The notes below the pieces were generated by a model. The model was not told where the DNA came from and did not search any database. It was given only the letters and a program-made list of their open reading frames with translations. Shown here one piece after another: positions 1 through 6,782 of a stretch of DNA of 24,290 nt. Each line of letters starts with the position of its first letter. Position 1 is the stretch's first letter. The position numbers and the translations under genes were made by a program. The DNA comes from a virus: IMG/VR virus record IMGVR_UViG_3300014838_000323, positions 1 to 24,290 of that record; one strand, given 5' to 3'.

Positions 1-25
1 ATATGGCTTATACTCGTGGCGAGAA

Positions 26-56
26 TTGACAAACACGGCGCGCATTGTGGTATACT
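26..56 (+). promoter_or_regulatory. Promoter before terminase small subunit
   Basis: TTGACA (26-31) and TATACT (51-56) are separated by 19 bp. The -10 is extended by TGG at 48-50. Transcription would begin near 63, only about 5 nt before the ATG at 68. A second TATACT lies at 9-14 but its -35 would be outside the window. The spacer is slightly long for sigma-70, but the boxes are near consensus. Confidence 0.5.
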
Positions 57-67
57 ATGGCAATCTT

Positions 68-520
68 ATGGGCGCAATCAATCCACAAAGAGTGGCGGCG
101 AAAGTATCACAAACTATCCAGCGCGGCGAATTGGTGGACTTAGAGGATATTATCGCCAGCGTTGGATACGCGGCGAGCACTGCAAAGCGATCTGGCATGG
201 TAACGAATACCAAGGCATACAAGGCTACGATGGCAATTATGGAAAAGCCGCTACTAGAAGGAATACAGGCCGAGATCAACCGGCTCAAACTCGCGATGAG
301 CAAAAAAGATTTGATGCAAGAGGACTACAGAACGCTTGCCTATGGCATGGATATACAGGTAAAAAATTATCAACTGCTCTCCGGCGGCGCGACCGAACGT
401 CAAGTGTTTGTACTTCCTGCCGAGATCATGAGCAAAAACGCGATTGTGCCAACTGAAGCACAGCCCGCGCTTGGCTCTGTTAAGCCTTTAGCGGATAACG
501 GCGAGGTTAAGCCATCATAA
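68..520 (+). CDS. Terminase small subunit (probable)
   Basis: This 150-residue protein resembles small terminases, which recognise phage DNA and hand it to the large subunit for packaging. The N-terminal part has the family pattern of a basic stretch, a short helix, then GYAASTAKRSGMV followed by a T-K-A-Y-K segment. This looks like the helix-turn-helix region of phage small terminases. A charged helical region follows, and a flexible tail rich in P, A and E. The reading frame stays open upstream to a TTG at 26, but that codon lies inside the -35 box of the promoter. The ATG at 68 is therefore the better start. No Shine-Dalgarno sequence is visible. Its place directly ahead of the large terminase supports the call. 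The assignment is by pattern and context only. Confidence 0.65.
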   Translation: MGAINPQRVAAKVSQTIQRGELVDLEDIIASVGYAASTAKRSGMVTNTKAYKATMAIMEKPLLEGIQAEINRLKLAMSKKDLMQEDYRTLAYGMDIQVKNYQLLSGGATERQVFVLPAEIMSKNAIVPTEAQPALGSVKPLADNGEVKPS

Positions 521-522
521 GC

Positions 523-550
523 ATGTCGCACAATATGTATTGTGCGACAT
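523..550. repeat. Perfect 13-bp inverted repeat after small terminase
   Basis: ATGTCGCACAATA (523-535) and its exact reverse complement (538-550) are separated by only TG. No T-run follows directly, so it is not a typical intrinsic terminator. Its position three bases after the small-terminase stop, and just upstream of a promoter, suits an operator or a packaging recognition site. It could also be a Rho-independent hairpin of unusual form. Confidence 0.8.
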
Positions 551-554
551 TGTA

Positions 555-583
555 TAGACAATGAATAAAAAATATGGTACAAT
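555..583 (+). promoter_or_regulatory. Sigma-70-like promoter
   Basis: TAGACA (555-560), a 17-bp spacer and TACAAT (578-583) form a plausible promoter. TATAAT overlaps at 583-588. It would transcribe through the G-rich and pyrimidine-rich spacer towards the large terminase operon. The -35 half overlaps the edge of the inverted-repeat region, so that repeat could regulate it. Confidence 0.4.
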
Positions 584-705
584 ATAATACGAATTATGGG
601 GTGGGGGAGGGGCGATTCACTTTTTTTCTTTTTATATATAGGTACCCTCCGCTCTCCGAGTTTTCAATTTAATAGACCTATTGACATTATCTAAAATCTA
701 TGAAC
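584..705 (+). other. Noncoding spacer with G-rich and pyrimidine-rich tracts
   Basis: No gene was found in this spacer. It holds a G-rich run at 597-612 (G4-T-G5-A-G4) and then a pyrimidine-rich, A/T-rich tract at 615-639. CCCTCC at 645-650 is the exact complement of GGAGGG at 606-611, so a 6-bp stem enclosing the pyrimidine tract can form. TTGACA at 681-686, with TATGAA at 699-704, may be a weak member of the window's promoter family, but its spacing (12 bp) is poor. Lying between the terminase genes, the spacer is a candidate packaging (cos or pac) region. Confidence 0.5.
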
Positions 706-807
706 ATGGAAGAACTCTACACATGCTACGATTCAGAAGAAGAAAAAGATTTCCTCGAGAGCGCTCTCGAGGATGAAGTGGTATCATTGGAAGAACTCTT
801 AAGATGA
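706..807 (+). CDS. Small acidic protein before large terminase
   Basis: This 33-codon ORF encodes a strongly acidic peptide beginning MEELYTCYDSEEEKDF, with Glu or Asp at roughly 40 percent of positions. Its TGA overlaps the large-terminase ATG in an ATGA junction, the same arrangement used by several clear gene pairs here, which supports real translation and coupling. No family was recognised. It may simply be a leader peptide that delivers ribosomes to the terminase start, or a small DNA-packaging accessory. There is no Shine-Dalgarno sequence; the ATG lies 19 nt after a TTGACA. Confidence 0.5.
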   Translation: MEELYTCYDSEEEKDFLESALEDEVVSLEELLR

Positions 808-2024
808 TCTTCCACCCCGCACAGTCCAAGGTCGCTTCTTCACCCAAACGATTCAGAGTGGTCTGCGCAGGCCGGCGTGGAGGCAAGACCGAGCTGGCAG
901 TCTACGAGATGATCGGAAAGGCCTATGCCAAGAAAGGCAGAAACATCACCTATGTCGCGCCTACGTTCCAACAGGCCAGGGATATCGCCTGGGTGAAATT
1001 GGTGGAGGCGTGCAAAGCCATCACTGTGAAAGTCAATGAGACAAGGTTAGAGATAACGGTGCAGACGATGGACAAGGGAAAGAGCATCATATCCCTGCAC
1101 GGGTGGGAGTCGATCGAATCGTTGCGCGGGCAGGCATTCGACTTCATCGTGATAGATGAGATAGCCAGTATGAGGAATTGGGAGACGCTCTGGATGACGG
1201 TCATACGGCCTACATTGACAGACCGAGAGGGAGAAGTGCTTTTTATTTCCACTCCAAAAGGATTCAATCATTTTTACGACTTGTACAATCTCTGCAACGA
1301 TCCCGTGAAAGGCAAGGACTACGCCTCATTCCATTTCACCTCATACGACAATCCGTATATCAGCAAGGAAGAGATCGACAAGGCGCGCTCGGAGCTGTCA
1401 GAGGATCAGTTCGCGCAGGAATACATGGCGGACTTCAGGAAACAGGAGGGACTGGTCTACAAGGACTTCGACAGGAAATTGCATTTGTATGAGGGAGAGA
1501 TACCGCGTCGTATCGAGTTTCGCATGGCCGGCGTGGATTTCGGATTCACGAACCCGGCTGCGGTTGTGGAGGTGTGCAAGGACAGCGACTCGCACTATTG
1601 GGTGGAGAGCGAGATGTATAAGACGGGGATGACGGACGCGCATGTGGCGGATTATGTAAAAGCGCAGCATTTCAATCTGGTGTTCCCGGACCCGGAGAAC
1701 CCCGCGGCCATAAAGGAATTGACGGACAGGAACATCAACCTCCGCGAGGTCAGGAAGGGCAAGGATTCCGTCGTGAATGGAATAAACAAGGTCAGGGAGA
1801 TATTGAAGCAGAACAGGCTTCACATCCATGTGCGGTGTCAGAACCTCATCGAGGAGATCGAGAGCTATCACTATCCGGACACGAAGGACGGAAGGAACGA
1901 GAGGGAGAATCCGGTCAAGGACTTCGATCACGCTTTGGACGCGCTGCGGTATGTCGTCATGACGGACGACGCGGTGATGACGTATGACGAGGACTTCAAG
2001 CTGTACACAGAGAGATACAGGTAG
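804..2024 (+). CDS. terL: Terminase large subunit
   Basis: This is the ATP-driven packaging motor and nuclease, which translocates DNA into the prohead through the portal and cuts it. The 406-residue protein has a complete motif set. Walker A is AGRRGGKT at residues 22-29. Walker B is FIVIDE at 114-119, with D118 and E119. The STPKG coupling motif is at 149-153. The RNase H-like nuclease has acidic positions in GVDFG (D245), FPDPEN (D296) and DHALDALRY (D375, D379). Length is normal for the family, if somewhat short. It starts inside the stop of a small acidic ORF (ATGA). The stop at 2022-2024 is immediately followed by the portal promoter. Nothing suggests damage. Confidence 0.96.
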   Translation: MIFHPAQSKVASSPKRFRVVCAGRRGGKTELAVYEMIGKAYAKKGRNITYVAPTFQQARDIAWVKLVEACKAITVKVNETRLEITVQTMDKGKSIISLHGWESIESLRGQAFDFIVIDEIASMRNWETLWMTVIRPTLTDREGEVLFISTPKGFNHFYDLYNLCNDPVKGKDYASFHFTSYDNPYISKEEIDKARSELSEDQFAQEYMADFRKQEGLVYKDFDRKLHLYEGEIPRRIEFRMAGVDFGFTNPAAVVEVCKDSDSHYWVESEMYKTGMTDAHVADYVKAQHFNLVFPDPENPAAIKELTDRNINLREVRKGKDSVVNGINKVREILKQNRLHIHVRCQNLIEEIESYHYPDTKDGRNERENPVKDFDHALDALRYVVMTDDAVMTYDEDFKLYTERYR

Positions 2025-2058
2025 GCTTGTATTGACACAATAAACTATACTATGCTCT
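2022..2058 (+). repeat. 37-bp exact repeat, copy 1 (promoter block)
   Basis: From the TAG stop of the large terminase through ATGCTCT, this 37-bp block is identical to 12537-12573, where it also starts with a gene's TAG stop. The inner 20-mer cttgtattgacacaataaac (2026-2045) also occurs at 11216-11235, and a diverged form is at 20823-20842. Exact conservation over noncoding sequence more than 10 kb apart implies duplication, or strong selection on a regulatory unit. Confidence 0.9.
2027..2056 (+). promoter_or_regulatory. Recurrent phage promoter, portal operon
   Basis: TTGTAT (2027-2032), an 18-bp spacer and TATGCT (2051-2056) fit a promoter. TTGACA (2032-2037) overlaps the -35. The inverted repeat TATTG-ACA-CAATA (2030-2042) also overlaps it and could be an operator. 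The -10 ends 6 nt before the portal ATG at 2063, so transcription would start at or beside the A of the start codon. Confidence 0.65.
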
Positions 2059-2062
2059 GTTC

Positions 2063-3982
2063 ATGGCAAATACTCAACAGGTAGACGACGTGCGGGAAAC
2101 TAAAACTCAAAGGACTGATAAAACGCGCTATGTTCCCTCGGATGTCGAACGGGAAGCGATATCGATCGTGCGTCTGGAGAAGCAGCGCTGGGAGGACGCA
2201 GTGGCGTTCGTCACGGAGCAGATTGCCTTCAAGATGCGCGACCTTATCCGTGTGTGCAGGAAGAATTTCTACGGCATTTTCGATTATCCGTACGACGAGG
2301 CCACGGGGCGAGAGAAGCTGTGGTATCCGCTCACCGAGATATTCGTGAACGCTGCGGTCAAGAACTTTGACTTGGACACGAAGGACGTGGGGTTCCGGGC
2401 GAAGAACGAGAACGGATATGGCATGACGGACATAACAAGAGCAGTCGTGCGGGACTGGCTCGACAAGATGAACTTCGGCGAGGCGCTCGACGAGGCGGAG
2501 AGGATGCTCGCGATCGACGGCACAGTCGTCTGGAAGACATTCGAGCGGGAGAAGAAAGTCAACCGCGTCGTTGTGGACTTGTTGAATATCTATCTCGACC
2601 CGACATCCCCGAGCATTCAAAAAGCATATCGATTCACTGAGCGCTCTTTGCAGTATCCGTCGGACTTGGCGCGGATGAGCGGCTGGAAGAATACAAAATT
2701 TCCGATAATGGTGCCAGTGCCGGGACTGCCGCGCACGGACCCTGTGTACAATCAGCTCAACATCTACTCGAATATCAAGATGGTCGATGTCTATGAGACA
2801 TGGGGCAAAGTTCCGAAGTGGATAGTGCCGGGCGAGAAGGCGTATCAAGACCCTCATCATCCGGAAGCGGATGAGGAGACTGATGCACAGATCGTGGTCT
2901 CGGGAATAGACACGCCAGGCAAGGAGCGCGTGCATCTCATCGCTAAGAACGACAAGGTGGACGCTTTCGGAGATGCGCTTAAGCCGTACGAGGAAGCATG
3001 GTACGAGAAAGTTCCCGGCAGATGGTATGGAAAAGGGATATCGGAAAAGCTCATGCCATTCCAGTTGTACTCGAATGAAGTTTTGAACATCCGCAGGAAT
3101 AGGAATTATGTAACACAGCTCGGGCTGTTCAAAGTCAGGAAAGGCTCGGGCATCACTCCGCAACAACTTCGCAGGTTGCCATCGAACGGGGCGATCGTCA
3201 TGTCTTCGATGGATGACCTCGAACAGCTTGTCATGCAGGATGTTCCGCAGTCGTCGTACAACGATGAAAAGGTCATACAGGATGTCGCTCAGAGGGTGAC
3301 TTCCGCTTTCGATGTCATCGTGGGAGATTCGCTTCCGTCATCGACTCCAGCGACGAACGCTTCGATTCAAAACACCAACGCTAAGAGCATGTTCGTGATG
3401 ATCCGCGAGGAACTGGGAATGTTCCTCAAGCGCTGGATTGATAATCATGCTTTGCCGATAATCGCCAAGAACACGAAGATAAGCGACATCATCCGCGTGG
3501 ACGGCGGAGATGATAAGCTCCGTGCGGTCTTCGAGAGGGTCGTCGCATGGTATGCGATAGAGGAGCTGGAGAAGCACGCGGCAGAAGGCAGGATTCCTTC
3601 GGAACAGGAACTGGTGAAGTCGATGGCTATGGCCGAGGATAAGCTCCGCAAGCGCAACGACTTGTTCGTGGAAATCATAGATGAGATAATCAAGGACCAT
3701 ATCGACACGGAGATTTATTTCACCAATGAGGAGATGGACATCGGCATCACGACGCAAAGGCTCATGTCTATGCTACAATTGGCTCCAGAGTTCAAGGGTC
3801 CGATAGTGAAACAGCTATTCGACCTTATGGGATTGCCGATGCCCTCGTTGCCGCAACAGATGCAACAGCCTCAGCAAGGAACTCCTCGCCGGCAGTCACA
3901 GCCGATGAACGCGGGACAGGCGGCGACTCCCGCTATCACTATGGGGAACCAGATGCCGAACATGAATCCTCAAACAGCATGA
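2063..3982 (+). CDS. Portal protein
   Basis: This 639-residue protein sits where the portal belongs, directly after the large terminase and before scaffold and capsid genes. Portals form the dodecameric ring at the capsid vertex through which DNA enters and leaves. The sequence has the alternating helix and acidic-loop look of large podovirus-type portals. It has a helical N-terminal region (around 25-75), a central region with several W-Y and GKG motifs (WYGKGISEKLMPFQ, near 323-336), a long helical segment, and a low-complexity Q/P/M-rich C-terminal tail (about 595-639). The ATG is predicted to be leaderless. The stop overlaps the next gene (ATGA at 3979). The call rests on size, position and general pattern; no catalytic motif exists for portals. 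Confidence 0.82.
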   Translation: MANTQQVDDVRETKTQRTDKTRYVPSDVEREAISIVRLEKQRWEDAVAFVTEQIAFKMRDLIRVCRKNFYGIFDYPYDEATGREKLWYPLTEIFVNAAVKNFDLDTKDVGFRAKNENGYGMTDITRAVVRDWLDKMNFGEALDEAERMLAIDGTVVWKTFEREKKVNRVVVDLLNIYLDPTSPSIQKAYRFTERSLQYPSDLARMSGWKNTKFPIMVPVPGLPRTDPVYNQLNIYSNIKMVDVYETWGKVPKWIVPGEKAYQDPHHPEADEETDAQIVVSGIDTPGKERVHLIAKNDKVDAFGDALKPYEEAWYEKVPGRWYGKGISEKLMPFQLYSNEVLNIRRNRNYVTQLGLFKVRKGSGITPQQLRRLPSNGAIVMSSMDDLEQLVMQDVPQSSYNDEKVIQDVAQRVTSAFDVIVGDSLPSSTPATNASIQNTNAKSMFVMIREELGMFLKRWIDNHALPIIAKNTKISDIIRVDGGDDKLRAVFERVVAWYAIEELEKHAAEGRIPSEQELVKSMAMAEDKLRKRNDLFVEIIDEIIKDHIDTEIYFTNEEMDIGITTQRLMSMLQLAPEFKGPIVKQLFDLMGLPMPSLPQQMQQPQQGTPRRQSQPMNAGQAATPAITMGNQMPNMNPQTA

Positions 3983-4311
3983 AGAAAACAATTAAACTCG
4001 AAAACGATACGAAGAAGGTCCTGACCGATCAGGAGAAGATCAAGCGTCTGACTGAACAAGACGGTTGGCCGATAGTCCGTAATCTTTTTCTTAAGGAAGC
4101 CGCCGCGCTTCTCAATATGGCAAATATGAATGTGGCGCAACCTTTAGGCGGAAGCATCCAAGTCGAGCTTGGTATGAGACAGCTTGCCTCTTCAAAGATT
4201 CTTTCCATTCTCAACGATGTGATCGGAACCGCGGAACAATTCGACATGAACTCCAAACTGACCGAAGAGGTCGAGTCCGGGTATGTCTTGAGAATGCCGG
4301 CCAGACGCTAG
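3979..4311 (+). CDS. Small protein between portal and scaffold
   Basis: This 110-residue protein starts with four lysines and other charged residues (MKKTIKLENDTKKVLTD), followed by a predicted helical middle and a basic C-terminus (RMPARR). Its start overlaps the portal stop in an ATGA junction, so it is probably translationally coupled to portal synthesis. No family was recognised. The position suggests a head-assembly or connector accessory, but this is inference from context only. Confidence 0.7.
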   Translation: MKKTIKLENDTKKVLTDQEKIKRLTEQDGWPIVRNLFLKEAAALLNMANMNVAQPLGGSIQVELGMRQLASSKILSILNDVIGTAEQFDMNSKLTEEVESGYVLRMPARR

Positions 4312-4330
4312 AGCTTCCGATCTCCTCAAT

Positions 4331-4363
4331 CGGGCGCTTTAGTGGTAAAGGGTCTTTCGCCCG
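4331..4363 (+). other. Stem-loop with tRNA-like D-arm sequence
   Basis: CGGGCG (4331-4336) pairs with CGCCCG (4358-4363). Inside it CTTTA (4337-4341) pairs with TAAAG (4346-4350) around a GTGG loop, leaving GGTCTTT unpaired. A run of seven T follows at 4375-4381. It may be a weak terminator or an RNA structure before the scaffold gene. The inner loop resembles a tRNA D-arm, but no T-arm or acceptor stem could be found. Confidence 0.45.
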
Positions 4364-4415
4364 TAATCATGGATATTTTTTCATGTTAATAAGGAACTAG
4401 TACATAGACATACAT

Positions 4416-5066
4416 ATGGAACCTACTAACAATAACCAAGTGAACTTACCTGATGGGCCTCAATTGAGTCCGGCAGGCGGGAACGCGGCTGTTGGAGGCC
4501 AAAGCCCCCAAGAGACCCCGATCACGCTTAGCGAGCTGAATAAGGGTCTGGGTAAGGACTTTAAGGACAAGGATACCGCGCTTAAGTCGCTCAAGGACAC
4601 GCAGTCCTATGTGGCTCAGGTCGGTACACTTAAGTCGCAACTCGAGAAACTTCAGTCTCAGCCGTCGTCTCCGCAAGCTAGCGGTGAGATAGCCGACCTG
4701 AAGGCTCAACTGAATAATATCCAAACGGAGAACTTCTTTGAGCGCAACGCACCTCTCAAGGCTATTCGCACCACGGTGGAGGCGTTCACCAAGGCGCAGG
4801 GAAAGACTTTGCAAGAGGTGGCTGAACTGCCCGAGATTAAGGAATTGCTCGTTAAAGTCTCCGGCTTTGAGCAAAGCCAGAAAATGAGGACGGTACTGGA
4901 ATCTAATCCAAGATTAGCTTCCATGCAGGACAAGATGACGAAAGCCCAAGAACTCGCAGCTACCAAAAGTCGAAAAGCGATCGGTGAGGCCGCCGACATA
5001 GCGGTTAGCGCGGTCATGGACGCATACCCGGAATATTCAGAGCCGTCAGGCCCTCCGCTCCGGTAG
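4416..5066 (+). CDS. Capsid scaffold protein (probable)
   Basis: The 216-residue protein lies immediately upstream of the major capsid gene, the usual place for a scaffold, which guides prohead assembly and then leaves. The first 40 residues are a flexible N/P/G/Q-rich tail. Then come charged helices with coiled-coil potential (about 55-105, with repeated K-S-L-K-D, LKSQLEKLQSQ and IADLKAQLNNIQTE), and a further helical half ending AYPEYSEPSGPPLR. Scaffolds diverge greatly in sequence, so the call depends on helix content and position. The nearest purine-rich motif (AAGGA at 4391-4395) is about 20 nt from the ATG, too far for a normal ribosome binding site. Confidence 0.72.
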   Translation: MEPTNNNQVNLPDGPQLSPAGGNAAVGGQSPQETPITLSELNKGLGKDFKDKDTALKSLKDTQSYVAQVGTLKSQLEKLQSQPSSPQASGEIADLKAQLNNIQTENFFERNAPLKAIRTTVEAFTKAQGKTLQEVAELPEIKELLVKVSGFEQSQKMRTVLESNPRLASMQDKMTKAQELAATKSRKAIGEAADIAVSAVMDAYPEYSEPSGPPLR

Positions 5067-5105
5067 TCATCACTCGTCAGGTGGAAGCTAGCTCTTTGAA
5101 AACAC

Positions 5106-6365
5106 ATGGGTGCAGTAGCTTCAACCCTTCTTACCTACGGCGACGTATCGCGGCGGGACGATTGGCAACACAACTTGTCGTCCTAAATGCTTTGTGTTAA
5201 GATGGGGACATGATTAAAAACTGCGCTATTTGCAACTTTAATTTTTGTCCTCATTGTCAGCATTGCAAACAAAAATCGGATGAAGTCAGGGGACTTCCCT
5301 CAATGGGACAATCCTGAACTAAGCCGAAGGTTAAAATCTTCGGAAAGCGCAACGACTAGATATTGAAACTCGAAAGAGAATATAATATATCCAAGAGCGT
5401 CCGACACCAGCAATGGTGATGATATAGTCTGAACACTATGGCAACATAGTGAAGTAGAAATTAAAAAATCTACGATAACATATTTGGTAGTTCTCAATGC
5501 AATTGAGATCCTTACGGCCACCGAGTCGCAGATAATGAACCAGCTTGGTAAGACGACGGCTATCGACACGATCCACTCCTTCTTGACCGACACATTGCTC
5601 ACACCGGGCAGCGCTGCAGTTGAGATGGGTGCGGCGTATTCCTATTCGACTTTGACGACTCCCTCACGACAGACAAATATCGTGGAGGAAATCGCCATTC
5701 CGATTCAGGTCGCGCGTCCGCAACAGGTCATCCAGCACTATCACGGTCAGAACGAATTGCAGAGGCAGTTGAATAAGGCTTTGCTTGCATGGGGCAACGC
5801 AGCCGAGTTCGACCTAGTCCGTAGCTCGCTCACTTCCGGCTTGTCCGGAACGGCCGCGAGGATGTTGGGTATCCAGAACTGGATCGCCGGAGTATCGAGC
5901 GCTTATACCAACCAGACATCTGGAACGGTATGGTCGTCCTCGATACTCGATGCCCTGATGATGAACTGTTGGACGAACTCTAACGGCGATGTTGCGACGG
6001 ACCTTTACATGGGCGGCAACATGAGGAAGCAGACTGATTATTTCACGCAGAAGACGAATGTCGTCGTGAATAATCCTTCTGAGATTTCCGACGTCGTGAA
6101 GACGGTGACAACGTACGAGACTTCCTTCGGAACCCTCTCGATACATAAACACCGTTTCGTTCAGGATGTGTCCTCAACGGTCAATCAGGTCGTTATGGGT
6201 ATCCGACCGGAGAAATTGAAGGTTGCATTCCTTGATAAGCCCTATATACAAACTGATCTGTCTACGACAGGTCCGTACACGCCTCGGGCGGTATATGGTT
6301 CGCTTACCTTGGAAGTCCGCAATCCTCTTTCTAACTTCTACGCTAGCGGTTACGCCGCGGCCTAG
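5106..6365 (+). CDS. Major capsid protein, split by a group I intron
   Basis: Predicted exons are 5106-5184 and 5488-6365. Joined, they give 957 nt and 318 residues of an HK97-fold capsid protein resembling the SU10/DUF5309 family. Exon 1 encodes MGAVASTLLTYGDVSRRDDW and six more residues. It ends with a T that joins TA of exon 2 to make a Leu codon. Across the junction the protein keeps the family order: a GDV-RR-[ED]D start, a hydrophobic stretch, TATESQIMNQLGK, then a segment ending FLTDTL and TPGSAAVE. The C-terminal half contains TAARMLGIQNWI, NMRKQTDYF and FGTLSIHKHRFV, as in SU10-like capsids. Without splicing, exon 1 stops after 26 codons at TAA (5184-5186). The TTG at 5484 would be a poor start and would lose the conserved N-terminus. 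A terminator follows. Confidence 0.85.
5185..5487 (+). ncRNA. Group I self-splicing intron in capsid gene
   Basis: The roughly 303-nt element has group I landmarks in order. P1: GTCCT at the exon end (5180-5184) pairs with GGGAC (5205-5209), with the required U.G at the 5' splice site (U5184/G5205). Core: the run GGGACAATCCTGAACTAAG (5305-5323) resembles the conserved P3/P4 strand. P3: GGAC (5306-5309) with GTCC (5399-5402). P5: CCGAAG (5324-5329) with CTTCGG (5338-5343). P7: GACTA (5354-5358) with TAGTC (5425-5429). P8: CACC (5405-5408) with GGTG (5415-5418). P9: CACTATG, GCAA tetraloop, CATAGTG (5434-5451). Between P7 and P3' is a hairpin with ATATT/AATAT and CTC-GAAA-GAG, like P7.1/7.2 of subgroup IA. 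The last intron base is G5487, as expected. P10 pairing looks weak. Confidence 0.9.
5210..5317 (+). CDS. Cysteine-rich micro-ORF inside the intron
   Basis: An ATG at 5210 opens a 35-codon frame whose start reads MIKNCAICNFNFCPHCQHCK. The five cysteines fall in a CxxC-x4-CxxCxxC pattern that could bind zinc. The frame ends at 5315-5317 inside the conserved P3/P4 strand, and it is not in the capsid frame. GATGGGG lies just upstream, but that is also part of the P1 internal guide. It might be a decayed remnant of a homing-endonuclease zinc finger, a genuine micropeptide, or chance. The region also folds (GAAGTC/GACTTC at 5282-5297), so RNA structure may explain it. Confidence 0.25.
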   Translation: MIKNCAICNFNFCPHCQHCKQKSDEVRGLPSMGQS

Positions 6366-6376
6366 ATAGGAGCATT

Positions 6377-6406
6377 AAGCCATCCATCCACAATGGGTGG
6401 CTTTTT
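6377..6406 (+). terminator. Intrinsic terminator after capsid gene
   Basis: AAGCCATCC (6377-6385) pairs with GGGTGGCTT (6395-6403), with one U.G pair, around a 9-nt loop. The strand runs into five T (6402-6406). It lies 12 bp after the capsid stop and would end the head operon, with a new promoter directly downstream. Confidence 0.85.
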
Positions 6407-6413
6407 GTTTGGC

Positions 6414-6443
6414 TTGCTTGCATTGAACAATGTATTGTATACT
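6414..6443 (+). promoter_or_regulatory. Promoter of glycosyltransferase operon
   Basis: TTGCTT (6414-6419), 18 bp and TATACT (6438-6443) match the geometry of the TTGTAT-N18-TATRCT promoters elsewhere in the window. The -10 ends 6 nt before the ATG at 6450, predicting a leaderless mRNA. ATTGAACAAT in the spacer is a shorter inverted repeat reminiscent of the TATTG-ACA-CAATA operator. Confidence 0.6.
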
Positions 6444-6449
6444 TTTGAT

Positions 6450-6782
6450 ATGTCAGTCTTTATCAAAGACATTCCTATCGAACGAATTGTAAAAGACAAA
6501 CTCATCGGCTGTGTACAAGCCTATGTAAAATTATTTCCGGAAGAGAATAAGCAGATGATAGACCAGGTCAATAAAAAAAGATGGTTTCTTGATGATATGG
6601 AATATGGAGCGTCTCCTACTGATTCAGTCATCGTGCGAGCGCTGTTCGAGATCCCCGAGACTCTTAACGCGATAATCATAAAGGGATTGAGCGAGAGCGA
6701 GATGCAACAGTTCAGGGGATTGAAGGGGTCGAGATGGTTTGCCAAAGAATTTCCTCAGTTTAGGACTCCCAGAGAGATATGA
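6450..6782 (+). CDS. Hypothetical protein leading the glycosyltransferase operon
   Basis: The 110-residue protein begins MSVFIKDIPIERIVKDKLIG and is mixed alpha/beta with many charged residues. No family was recognised. An upstream ATG at 6393 is in frame but lies within the terminator stem and ahead of the promoter, so the ATG at 6450 is chosen. That ATG is predicted to be at the first base of the transcript. The stop overlaps the start of the next gene (ATGA at 6779), tying it to the glycosyltransferases. It could be a short virion protein or an enzyme partner; the sequence does not say. Confidence 0.7.
   Translation: MSVFIKDIPIERIVKDKLIGCVQAYVKLFPEENKQMIDQVNKKRWFLDDMEYGASPTDSVIVRALFEIPETLNAIIIKGLSESEMQQFRGLKGSRWFAKEFPQFRTPREI

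Noticed and set aside
16-456. Alternative frame of 146 codons over the small terminase
   Set aside because: Its protein is Arg/Gly/Trp-rich without a recognisable pattern, and the overlapping frame has the terminase-like HTH and a better start.
597-612. G-quadruplex in the G-rich run
   Set aside because: Only three G-runs with single-base loops are present; a stable three-tetrad quadruplex needs four, so only a weaker form is possible.
2045-3166. Long minus-strand frame opposite the portal gene
   Set aside because: It mirrors the codon pattern of the portal and has no family pattern; all supported genes are on the + strand.
4331-4375. tRNA gene
   Set aside because: A D-arm-like hairpin exists, but the anticodon stem is imperfect, U33 is missing, and no T-arm or acceptor stem is present.
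5484-5500. TTG at 5484 as the start of the capsid gene
   Set aside because: It lies at the intron's 3' end. Using it drops the conserved GDV-RR N-terminus, and the group I splice model explains the frame better.
6393-6449. ATG at 6393 as the start of the 110-aa protein
   Set aside because: It sits inside the terminator hairpin and before the promoter; the ATG at 6450 fits the predicted transcript.
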